Origin: Bacteroidales bacterium
GTDB taxonomy: Bacteria > Bacteroidota > Bacteroidia > Bacteroidales > UBA10428
Length of the DNA stretch: 6,650 nt
Assembly: GCA_016926235.1 (NCBI GenBank)
Contig: JAFGOZ010000475.1
Coordinates: 1 to 6,650 of the forward strand
Reading direction: 5' to 3'
Below are positions 1-6,072 of the stretch, piece by piece. The position numbers and the translations under genes were made by a program. Under the pieces are notes generated by a model that was not told where the DNA came from, searched no databases, and worked only from the letters and a program-made list of their open reading frames with translations. The stretch's first letter is position 1. Each line of letters opens with the position of its first letter.

Positions 1-848
1 AGCGTTCCCGCATGGTCGCTCAAATCCGCATCCTTGGCAGGATGCCAGCTAATCTCGGGCTTATTGGTGCGCACTTCCAATCCGTCTTTGGGAGAGAAGC
101 CAGCAATCACAGGCTGCGGGGCGGTATTGGTCTTATTAAAGAAGAAATGACTGGTACCACTGGTAAAATCTGATTCATAGCCATAATTATCGACTGCTTT
201 GACTCGCCAGAAGTAGGTCGAATCATCTTTAAGATTGGCGTAATTTTGCAAGGTATTGATTCGGATGTAAACTGCATTTGCCGCTTCGGTTGCGAAGTCT
301 TGTGCCAATCGCTCCAGAATCGCCTCATTGTTCATCTTATCCCCTGAAACGCCCGATTGACGGATTTCAGGGCTGGAGAAATTGGCGTTATTATCCAACT
401 CCAAAGTGTAAGTGATGACATCGCCGACATCAGGATCCGTGCTTTTTGTCCAGACTAAATAGTCGCTGGGTATCGCTTCTTCGCCGTTGATGGGGATAAG
501 CACGGTGGGTGTTGAAGGTGAATTGTTTTGTGCACTTAAATCAATCGTAAAGTTCCAGACTTCATTGCTCCAGGTCGAAGCGTTTTTCTCATCCGTGGCT
601 TTAACCCGCCAGAAATATTTGGTTTTATCGGTCAAGGGCTGGGACAGGGTATAGCTTTCTTGTTTGATGTTATAGAATTCATAGTAATTACTGGCAAAGC
701 TCGAATCGGTGCCGATTTGCACCGTGTAGATTGGCTCGGTCGATCCATCAACATCATCAGATTTTTGCCAGGTCAAAGTTGGCGTCAATGTTTTTAGCAC
801 CGAGTTATTTAAAGGTGAAAACAGCGAGAAAGCTGTCGGCGGCTGATT
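1..848 (-). other. Fibronectin type III-like domain array (third domain cut by the edge)
   Basis: From about residue 1149 the protein changes to Fn3/Ig-like domains. The first (about 1149-1249) has PTLTWQKSDDVDGS, YTVQIGTDSSF and YFWRVKATDEKNASTWS. The second (about 1256-1380) has LVWTKSTDPDVGD, YTLELDNNANF and YFWRVKAVDNYGYESDF, with a helical-looking insertion between (EAILERLAQDFATEAANA). A third starts near 1389 with FSPKDGLEVRTNKPEISW and is cut off. The repeated W-x-x-S-x-D-x-D and Y-F-W-R-V-K-A-x-D signatures are characteristic of these linkers in secreted proteins. Such domains usually act as spacers or bind carbohydrate or protein; no specific ligand can be named. Confidence 0.82.
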
Positions 849-3800
849 GGCTCCACCCGATTGGGTTGCCCAGGGTGAATAAAAAACCTCGCCGCTATTG
901 GGATTGTCGTATTTGTCGTAAATGCGGGCTTTGATCTGGGCTTCGTTAGTTGTGCCCCAGTAATTGTAGCGGGCATTGATGTTTTCTGAACCGACAATAT
1001 AAACGTCATATCCTCCATTTCCAAACAAATCATTTGTTGAATTAGTGTTATCTCCTAAAAGTGGTTTAGCTGCAATACCGCAATAAATGCCGTAATTGCT
1101 ATTATTTATAATTTTAGTATTTGTAATAGTAGGCGAAGCATACTCAATGTAAATACCATAGCCGCTTCCATTAATTATTTGATTGTTAGAAACGACTGGT
1201 GTATTTGTATATCTGCAATGCAAATTGGTTGAAACATTATAATAATTTGCTATACCAGCATTTTCAATAATGCAAAAATTCAATAATGAGCTATGACCGC
1301 TTAGATCACTACCATCGTCAAAAACTATGCCTTTCCATCCGCCACTGCTTCCTGAGCTACTGGTAAAAATAATTGGATTTATCTCTGTGCCAACCGCTGA
1401 TATTGATCCTTCTCTGCCTAAACCCGTACTACCAACACGTAATCCAGTCCCTGCAATGAACTTTAATATGACTCCAGGTTCAATAGTTAAGACCGCATGA
1501 TTACGAACTATTAAATCATTATTTATAATTACATAACTATTATCACCCAATTGTTTGCTCCAAATATTATTAATTGTCATCTCACCGCCATAAACTTCCA
1601 ACCCTTTAATTACGGCATCTGAGAAGCCGTTGTCACTCATTTGAAAGTGAGTCCCTATTCTTAATGATTTATTCACAGGTCCAGTAAATGTATTATTGTT
1701 AATTATTGGATTACAGTTTCTATCTGCACAATAGAGCCAATAAGAATTGCCATTCCCATTTATCGAGTTTTGTGTTAAAGATGGCGATGATCCTCCAACT
1801 AAATATAATACTTGAACAGTGCTATTAGCGTTAATTATAGTTCCAGTCAAACTTGGAGAAGAATTATCCATGTAAAATTCATATTGATTGCTATTTTGAA
1901 TAGTGCAATTACTTATTGCGGGAGTATTCGTATATCGACAAAAGATATTAGCTCCAACTCCATAAGAATTAACTTGACCTGCATTTTCTATAGTACAGTA
2001 ACTTAACGACGAGCTATGACCGCTTAGATCACTTCCATCGTCGAAGACGATACCTTTCCATCCACCACTGGTACCTGAACTACTGGTAAAAATAATTGGA
2101 TTTGTTTCTGAGCCGACAGCTGATAAAGATCCTTCTCTACCTAAACCTGTGCCACCTACCCGCAATCCAGTCCCTGCCATGAACTTTAACATAACTCCTG
2201 ATTCAATAGTTAAAACTGCATGCTCCCGAACGACCAAATCATTATGGACAATTACATAGCTACTATCTCCTGTTTGCTTGCTCCAATTTCTATCACTGGT
2301 CAGATCACCACCAAAAATTTCAAATCCTTTGTTTGTAGCTCCCAAGAAAGTATTGCCACTCATTTGAAAGTGAGTTCCTAATCGCAGTGATTTATTTACA
2401 TTTCCACTAAACGTATTTCCTGAAAGAGTCGGATTACAATTGTTATCAGCACAGTAAAGCCAGTACGAATTATTATTGCCATTAATCGAGTTTACGGTTA
2501 TAGAAGGGGAAGATCCAGAAACTAAGTAAATAGCTTGAATTAGGCTATTAGCATTAATGATACTATTCGTGATACTTGGTGATGATTGGTCACAATAAAT
2601 TTCGTACCCACCGCTATTTTGAACCGTACTGTTACTTATCGCAGGAGTATTTGTGTATCTACAGTGAATATTGGCTGTTATACCATAAGCATTTACCTGT
2701 CCTGCATTCTCGACAACACAATAACTCATTGCTGAACTATGACCGCTTAAATCACTACCATCATCGAAAATAATTCCTTTCCAACCACTACTATTTCCTG
2801 AAATGCTTGTAAAGATAACAGGATTCGTCGCTGTACCAACTGCTGAAAGTGATCCTTCTCTACCAAGACCAGTGCTACCAATTCGTAAACCTGTTCCAGG
2901 ATTAAATAGTATTACTACTCCCGCTTCGATTGTCAATGTAGCATGATTTCTTACAGTTATATCACTAGTCACTAAATAGGGACTGTTTGCGATTGTCCAT
3001 GTTCTATCAGATGTAATTTCTCCACCCACTTCTATTGAAGGTCTAATGGTTATTACATGTCGAGATCCGCCCCAATTATTATAATGTATTGTTTCATCTA
3101 TTTGTGTCCATGTGTCATGAATTCTTATGTAATTATTATCAGGAGGTCCCCATCCCATTGCGCAGACAGAATGCTCTCCATAATCTGGATGTCCGATTAA
3201 TACCCAATGCGTAGGACGCTTGGCGTCGATTTCACTTATAAGTCGAGTATGATCATCACCAATATTTTCGCAAGTAAAATTATAGTGATTACCCCAGTTA
3301 AGATCATTACATACAGCTTGAGTACCAGAAGCGATGTCATTAACAGTTGTTCCACCTGTGGTAACAGTATCAGTTCCCATGGCAATTGCAAGTTGTTTTT
3401 GAACGTTGGGTATATCAAAATCCCATTCATTTTCAATATTATCCCATCTGTCAAAGTAATAATCGACTAACATACTGAAGCCATGAGCATCCCAGTAGCC
3501 TAAAGCCATTGCTGATGCTGTCGGTGAACAGCCATAAGACCAATCGTAATAAGGGACACCAGAAATGCGAAATTGATTAAAAAAAAGATTTGGCTCTTCA
3601 TAATATTGTTCATTTAGCCAATCTATTTCTATTTTGTTTAATAATGCTTGGTCGACTTTTAAAGGATTTTTTGATAAAATATCCTTCTCTTGAAAGGCTT
3701 TCAGAGTGTATAGAGAAACAAATATTTTCCTATTATCACTGCTGAATTCAAACCAAATTTCAAATGGGGAATGATAAATATACTTAGATAGCCTAACATT

Positions 3801-4292
3801 CACAGTACCTAAAGCTTTTATAGCAACTTCTTTCGCACTGTCTTCCAGATAGTATTGAGGACCTAAAGCTGCAAAATATTTTATAACTGGTCCTTTGTCA
3901 TAAGTACCAGATACAACAACGGTCCCGTAAATGTTTTCTCCTATAATTTTTCTCCTTACCTGATTGATCATTTCCTTGTTTCCTAGCTTGATTGCTTGAT
4001 CCAAATGTAATTTCCCCTCCTCAACTTCTTTTCTGATTTCGTTTTCGATAGGGCATTGACGGTCACCCAAAAGAAAAGTAAAATAATAGACTGCAACTTC
4101 TCCTTTATTATCATAGAAAATGTGATATGGACCTGGATCTGCTTTATCAAAAACTGTTTTGGAAAAATTTATTGCTTTGTTATTTACAATAGGAAAAGGT
4201 ACTTGCCCTTCTTTCGCATTTGAGACTTGAACCAAAATCATCAAAAAAATAATGATAATTTTGTAGGCTAAAAAATATTTAATTAAATTCAT
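1..4292 (-). CDS. Large secreted modular protein: C39-like cysteine peptidase, beta-helix repeats and Fn3-like domains (3' end outside window)
   Basis: One uninterrupted frame runs from the ATG at 4292 to the left edge: 1430 codons with no stop. The start is fixed by a GAGGAA Shine-Dalgarno six bases upstream and by an immediate signal peptide (N-terminal Lys, hydrophobic core around 12-21, likely cleavage after SNA at residue 26). Residues 27-238 match nothing I recognise and may be a propeptide. A C39-like peptidase domain follows (about 239-421), then three tandem right-handed beta-helix modules (from 423, 661 and 902), a closing beta-helix segment with the N-Y-W-G-T motif ending near W1141, and Fn3-like domains from about 1149 and 1256, with a third beginning near 1389 and cut by the edge. 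The architecture indicates an exported, probably surface-attached or released protein. Its substrate is unknown. A C-terminal sorting domain is expected but not visible. GC content rises sharply in the Fn3 part. Confidence is high for the gene, moderate for protease activity. Confidence 0.93.
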   Translation of the reverse strand, partial: MNLIKYFLAYKIIIIFLMILVQVSNAKEGQVPFPIVNNKAINFSKTVFDKADPGPYHIFYDNKGEVAVYYFTFLLGDRQCPIENEIRKEVEEGKLHLDQAIKLGNKEMINQVRRKIIGENIYGTVVVSGTYDKGPVIKYFAALGPQYYLEDSAKEVAIKALGTVNVRLSKYIYHSPFEIWFEFSSDNRKIFVSLYTLKAFQEKDILSKNPLKVDQALLNKIEIDWLNEQYYEEPNLFFNQFRISGVPYYDWSYGCSPTASAMALGYWDAHGFSMLVDYYFDRWDNIENEWDFDIPNVQKQLAIAMGTDTVTTGGTTVNDIASGTQAVCNDLNWGNHYNFTCENIGDDHTRLISEIDAKRPTHWVLIGHPDYGEHSVCAMGWGPPDNNYIRIHDTWTQIDETIHYNNWGGSRHVITIRPSIEVGGEITSDRTWTIANSPYLVTSDITVRNHATLTIEAGVVILFNPGTGLRIGSTGLGREGSLSAVGTATNPVIFTSISGNSSGWKGIIFDDGSDLSGHSSAMSYCVVENAGQVNAYGITANIHCRYTNTPAISNSTVQNSGGYEIYCDQSSPSITNSIINANSLIQAIYLVSGSSPSITVNSINGNNNSYWLYCADNNCNPTLSGNTFSGNVNKSLRLGTHFQMSGNTFLGATNKGFEIFGGDLTSDRNWSKQTGDSSYVIVHNDLVVREHAVLTIESGVMLKFMAGTGLRVGGTGLGREGSLSAVGSETNPIIFTSSSGTSGGWKGIVFDDGSDLSGHSSSLSYCTIENAGQVNSYGVGANIFCRYTNTPAISNCTIQNSNQYEFYMDNSSPSLTGTIINANSTVQVLYLVGGSSPSLTQNSINGNGNSYWLYCADRNCNPIINNNTFTGPVNKSLRIGTHFQMSDNGFSDAVIKGLEVYGGEMTINNIWSKQLGDNSYVIINNDLIVRNHAVLTIEPGVILKFIAGTGLRVGSTGLGREGSISAVGTEINPIIFTSSSGSSGGWKGIVFDDGSDLSGHSSLLNFCIIENAGIANYYNVSTNLHCRYTNTPVVSNNQIINGSGYGIYIEYASPTITNTKIINNSNYGIYCGIAAKPLLGDNTNSTNDLFGNGGYDVYIVGSENINARYNYWGTTNEAQIKARIYDKYDNPNSGEVFYSPWATQSGGANQPPTAFSLFSPLNNSVLKTLTPTLTWQKSDDVDGSTEPIYTVQIGTDSSFASNYYEFYNIKQESYTLSQPLTDKTKYFWRVKATDEKNASTWSNEVWNFTIDLSAQNNSPSTPTVLIPINGEEAIPSDYLVWTKSTDPDVGDVITYTLELDNNANFSSPEIRQSGVSGDKMNNEAILERLAQDFATEAANAVYIRINTLQNYANLKDDSTYFWRVKAVDNYGYESDFTSGTSHFFFNKTNTAPQPVIAGFSPKDGLEVRTNKPEISWHPAKDADLSDHAGT
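1095..1589 (-). repeat. Tandem beta-helix module 3 (partial copy, second half diverged)
   Basis: Residues 902 to about 1066 align with modules 1 and 2, opening with GGEMTINNIWSKQ and carrying GTGLRVGSTGLGREGS, GWKGIVFDDGSDLSGHSS and CRYTNTP. The SYWLYCAD and GTHFQMS blocks are absent. They are replaced by different coils (about 1067-1120) leading to an ARYNYWGTTNEAQIKARIYD segment and a final SPW near 1139-1141. That closing segment is common at the end of beta-helix domains in large secreted proteins, and I infer that it caps the solenoid before the Fn3-like part. Confidence 0.85.
1590..2312 (-). repeat. Tandem beta-helix module 2 (241 codons, 723 bp)
   Basis: Residues 661-901 repeat module 1 throughout, opening with GGDLTSDRNW and carrying GTGLRVGGTGLGREGS, GWKGIVFDDGSDLSGHSS, CRYTNTP, SYWLYCAD and GTHFQMS. 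The anchor encoding the GHSS block occurs at 2734 (module 1), 2011 (module 2) and 1288 (module 3), giving spacings of exactly 723 bp. Many differences between copies are synonymous, so the copies are not a very recent duplication. Confidence 0.92.
2313..3026 (-). repeat. Tandem beta-helix module 1 (238 codons)
   Basis: Residues 423-660 form the first of three homologous in-frame modules, opening with GGEITSDRTW. It contains the shared blocks GTGLRIGSTGLGREGS, GWKGIIFDDGSDLSGHSS, CRYTNTP, SYWLYCAD and GTHFQMS. It is three codons shorter than module 2 because of a difference near its start. The Asn/Ser-rich short strands (for example SPSITNSIINANS) are typical of right-handed parallel beta-helix coils. 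Confidence 0.9.
3030..3578 (-). other. C39-like (papain-fold) cysteine peptidase domain within the large secreted protein
   Basis: Residues about 239-421 begin with NQFRISGVPYYDW and continue with YGCSPTASAMALGYWD, the nucleophile motif of Peptidase_C39_2-like domains; the cysteine is C255. The expected histidine motif is GEHSVCAMGWG with H374, and the third catalytic residue is D393 in IRIHDTW. Their order and spacing fit a papain-like Cys-His-Asp triad, so the domain looks intact. Q240 lies 15 residues before C255, farther than the oxyanion-hole glutamine usually sits, and D250/W251 occupy that nearer position. Related C10 (streptopain) peptidases share the fold, but the G-C-S-P-T-A motif fits C39-like domains better. 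Substrate cannot be inferred. Confidence 0.78.
4215..4292 (-). other. Signal peptide of the large modular protein
   Basis: Residues 1-26 have a short N-terminal region with lysines at 5 and 11, a hydrophobic stretch IIIIFLMILV (12-21) and a VSNA end suited to signal peptidase I, followed by KEGQ. There is no lipobox cysteine, so Sec export with free release from the inner membrane is expected rather than lipid anchoring. Confidence 0.8.
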
Positions 4293-4298
4293 CTGTCG

Positions 4299-4304
4299 TT
4301 CCTC
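4299..4304 (-). promoter_or_regulatory. Shine-Dalgarno of the large modular protein gene
   Basis: GAGGAA on the minus strand lies six bases before the ATG at 4292. It supports this start, since the next in-frame ATG (residue 18) falls inside the signal peptide. Confidence 0.75.
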
Positions 4305-4505
4305 AGAATGTTAGGATTAAAAGTTTGTAAGCTTAAAACAAAAGAATGCTTTTTATACTGATAACTAATTCCATTGCTTCGAGATATGAAATTAGTTTAT
4401 TTATTATTTCAATGCTCGTGTTCTTATGTTATCTACTCAAGCTAGAAGTCTCAATCAAGGGTTCCACTATCAGTAAATTGATAAATCTTCATTTCCTTTA
4501 CAATT

Positions 4506-4589
4506 TACCCTTGCGAAGGTTTTCATCATTTTATTGGACTGAAATGATATAAAAAGATATTTGAGTAAAAAGTATCCTTCGCAAGGGTA
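4506..4589. repeat. Perfect 14-bp inverted repeat with nested hairpin (84 bp)
   Basis: TACCCTTGCGAAGG at 4506-4519 is matched exactly by its reverse complement at 4576-4589. Each arm also holds a small palindrome, CCTT-GCG-AAGG. In the 56-base interior a second perfect 7-bp inverted repeat, ATCATTT (4525-4531) and AAATGAT (4542-4548), encloses a 10-base loop. The element starts 18 bp after the lipoprotein stop codon. On the minus strand the first arm is followed by a T5 run, so a weak terminator or mRNA 3'-end structure is possible. A small non-autonomous mobile element (MITE or REP-like) is the alternative. No target-site duplication is seen. Confidence 0.7.
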
Positions 4590-4607
4590 GTCAAATCAAC
4601 ATCGACA

Positions 4608-6050
4608 TCAATCAATTTGAACTTTCTCTTTCTTCATCTCCTTTGTTGCCTTTTTGAACAGATTTAAAAGCGTCCCGCGATCCGCTTTGCCGCTTTGAAA
4701 AAAAGTTTTGGCTTTAAAAACTTCATCTAAATTAACCATTGCGACTTCACCCGTTTCACCATACTGCCTGGTTAAAATCGCCAGCTTCTTCCCATCTGGC
4801 GAAAAGCTGGGATAAGCACCATACAAAGCCAGGGTATCTTCTTTAACTGTCTCAATATCCAACAAATAAAGCTGATTGTCACGACTAAATGCAATGGTTT
4901 TTCCATCAGGTGAGATATCGTACGCATATAGCCAGGGCCGATCTTCATAAAAGCCATAGCGAGAAACGGTAGCGATTTGTTTTTCTCGTGTTCCAGATGT
5001 ATCTACCTGGTAAAAACCCAGGTAGTTATTACGATAGGAAAGAAATACAACAATGTTGTCGCTGGGATGAATAAATTTTGGCATAAAATTGTACTCATTG
5101 TAACGAGGACCCCGAGCTAATTGTTTTGCGGTCTTGCCTGATGTATCCGAAATGAAAATATTCCAATTTTGAGTGAACAATAGTTTTCCACCATTTTCCG
5201 ATACATCTGGAAAAGCGCCGTTCATCAATCGGACTGTTGTGCCTTCTTTCAGGTTGTATTGATAGATTCTTGAACCATCGCTGTAATAGATCGTCGTGCT
5301 ATCCTTTGAACAACAGGGAAAAGCAGTCGAAGTGCCCACGGAGGTTATTACAGTGCAAATTGTATCCGATAGTGATCTCTTGTAGAGTTGAATATCTTTG
5401 TATTGATAGCGTCCTCGATCATCTTTTTTGGCACGGGACCAAATCAGCTCATCCTGCATAGGGCTAAACCTTACAGGGCCAAACTCTTCGAATCCATCGG
5501 CTATCTTTGTAATTTGGTTTAGAAAAGCACCTGTTAACATGATTCGCGAATTATCGAGCATTCTGAAAATCGGCTCTACAATTTTTTTATCTGATGACCA
5601 ATCGAGGGCATCTCGAAGGAACGGCAATCCCGAATAACCTGTCGCTTGTCCATAGAGAAATTGTGCTTCTGGATTTTTCTCATGAGCTATAATGGCTAAT
5701 CTGGCGATATCATCGACATCGCTATCACCTTTTTCGTATAATTCCCAGCACCATTTGGTAAAGCGATCGCTGATTTCCTTGGAACCGATTTTGGCAGCAA
5801 TGGAATATTGACGATAGGCCTTGCGATTTTCGTCCGTTTTTCTCAGTGCTTCGCCAAAATCATAACGAACATCAGGATTATCGGGGTGATCCCAGACTGC
5901 TAGTTCAAAACTTTTAACTGCATTCGCATAATCCCCCACTTTCATAAATTTCTTGCCTCGCTCAATATCTGACATTTTTTTAGAGCAGGAGCCTAAAATT
6001 AATCCAGAAATTAGAATAAGAAACATAAGATTTTTGATTTGATGCTTCAT
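4608..6050 (-). CDS. Lipoprotein with TPR-like helices and TolB/PD40-type beta-propeller
   Basis: A complete 480-residue protein. The N-terminus has a signal sequence with lipobox LGSC and lipidated C22, so it is predicted to be membrane-anchored on the periplasmic side or outer membrane. Residues about 28-90 look like TPR helices (RGKKFMKVGDYANAVKSFEL and the following helix pair), continuing into further helices to about 185. From about 190 come six propeller-like strands groups: FSPMQDELIWS (195-205), CCSKDSTTIYYSDGSRIYQY (246-265), VSENGGKLLFTQ (283-294), IHPSDNIVVFLS (327-338), ISPDGKTIAFSRDNQLYLLD (379-398) and FSPDGKKLAIL (416-426). SPDGK-type repeats are the PD40/TolB signature. The family generally mediates protein contacts; no enzyme motif is seen. 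TPR plus propeller recalls PorE of type IX secretion, but the OmpA-like C-terminal domain is missing, so no gene name is given. The gene lies 22 bp after the upstream partial gene and is probably co-transcribed with it. Confidence 0.92.
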   Translation of the reverse strand: MKHQIKNLMFLILISGLILGSCSKKMSDIERGKKFMKVGDYANAVKSFELAVWDHPDNPDVRYDFGEALRKTDENRKAYRQYSIAAKIGSKEISDRFTKWCWELYEKGDSDVDDIARLAIIAHEKNPEAQFLYGQATGYSGLPFLRDALDWSSDKKIVEPIFRMLDNSRIMLTGAFLNQITKIADGFEEFGPVRFSPMQDELIWSRAKKDDRGRYQYKDIQLYKRSLSDTICTVITSVGTSTAFPCCSKDSTTIYYSDGSRIYQYNLKEGTTVRLMNGAFPDVSENGGKLLFTQNWNIFISDTSGKTAKQLARGPRYNEYNFMPKFIHPSDNIVVFLSYRNNYLGFYQVDTSGTREKQIATVSRYGFYEDRPWLYAYDISPDGKTIAFSRDNQLYLLDIETVKEDTLALYGAYPSFSPDGKKLAILTRQYGETGEVAMVNLDEVFKAKTFFQSGKADRGTLLNLFKKATKEMKKEKVQID

Positions 6051-6059
6051 CTGTCCTCT

Positions 6060-6066
6060 CCTCCTT
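6060..6066 (-). promoter_or_regulatory. Shine-Dalgarno of the lipoprotein gene
   Basis: AAGGAGG on the minus strand lies nine bases before the ATG at 6050, within the 22-bp gap after the upstream stop codon. It is a near-perfect ribosome-binding site and, with the signal peptide, fixes the start. Confidence 0.85.
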
Positions 6067-6072
6067 AATTTT

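Larger units (their letters stand above)
4293..4607. other. Intergenic region between the lipoprotein gene and the large protein gene
   Basis: This 315-bp, AT-rich gap has no convincing gene on either strand. It contains the inverted repeat at 4506-4589 and the ribosome-binding site at 4299-4304. A TATAAA at 4352-4357 (minus strand) could be a -10 element about 60 bp before the start codon, but no good -35 sits at the right spacing and no Bacteroidota-type TAnnTTTG box was found, so the promoter is only a weak suggestion. A lone CAAGGGT at 4456-4462 matches part of the inverted-repeat arm. Confidence 0.6.

Noticed and set aside
1095..3026. Regular repeats considered as a CRISPR array or other non-coding repeat
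   Set aside because: The period is 723 bp, the repeats are in frame and homologous along their length, and they encode beta-helix protein.
107..3470. Several 60-90-codon frames on both strands inside the large gene
   Set aside because: All lie within the long minus-strand frame that carries continuous domain signatures; they are overlapping-frame shadows without recognisable motifs.
3030..3578. Classifying the peptidase as C10 (streptopain)
   Set aside because: The nucleophile motif Y-G-C-S-P-T-A with G-Y-W-D fits C39-like domains better; C10 enzymes typically have a G-C-V-A-T-A-type motif.
4346..4552. Plus-strand frame of 68 codons in the intergenic region, hydrophobic N-terminal half
   Set aside because: No Shine-Dalgarno precedes its ATG, it overlaps the inverted-repeat element, and its hydrophobic character is what random AT-rich DNA gives.
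4506..4589. Inverted repeat as ends of an insertion sequence, or as a classical intrinsic terminator
   Set aside because: Only 56 bp lie between the arms, so there is no transposase, and no target-site duplication is visible. A terminator would need a compact GC-rich stem directly followed by a U-run. Only the weak 4-bp mini-hairpin before T5 comes near this.
4772..5637. Short frames on both strands inside the lipoprotein gene
   Set aside because: The lipoprotein frame is continuous with a lipobox and PD40 repeats; the others have no domain or start-site support.
4608..6050. Naming the lipoprotein PorE or TolB
   Set aside because: It lacks the OmpA-like domain of PorE, and it has a lipobox and TPR-like helices unlike soluble periplasmic TolB.
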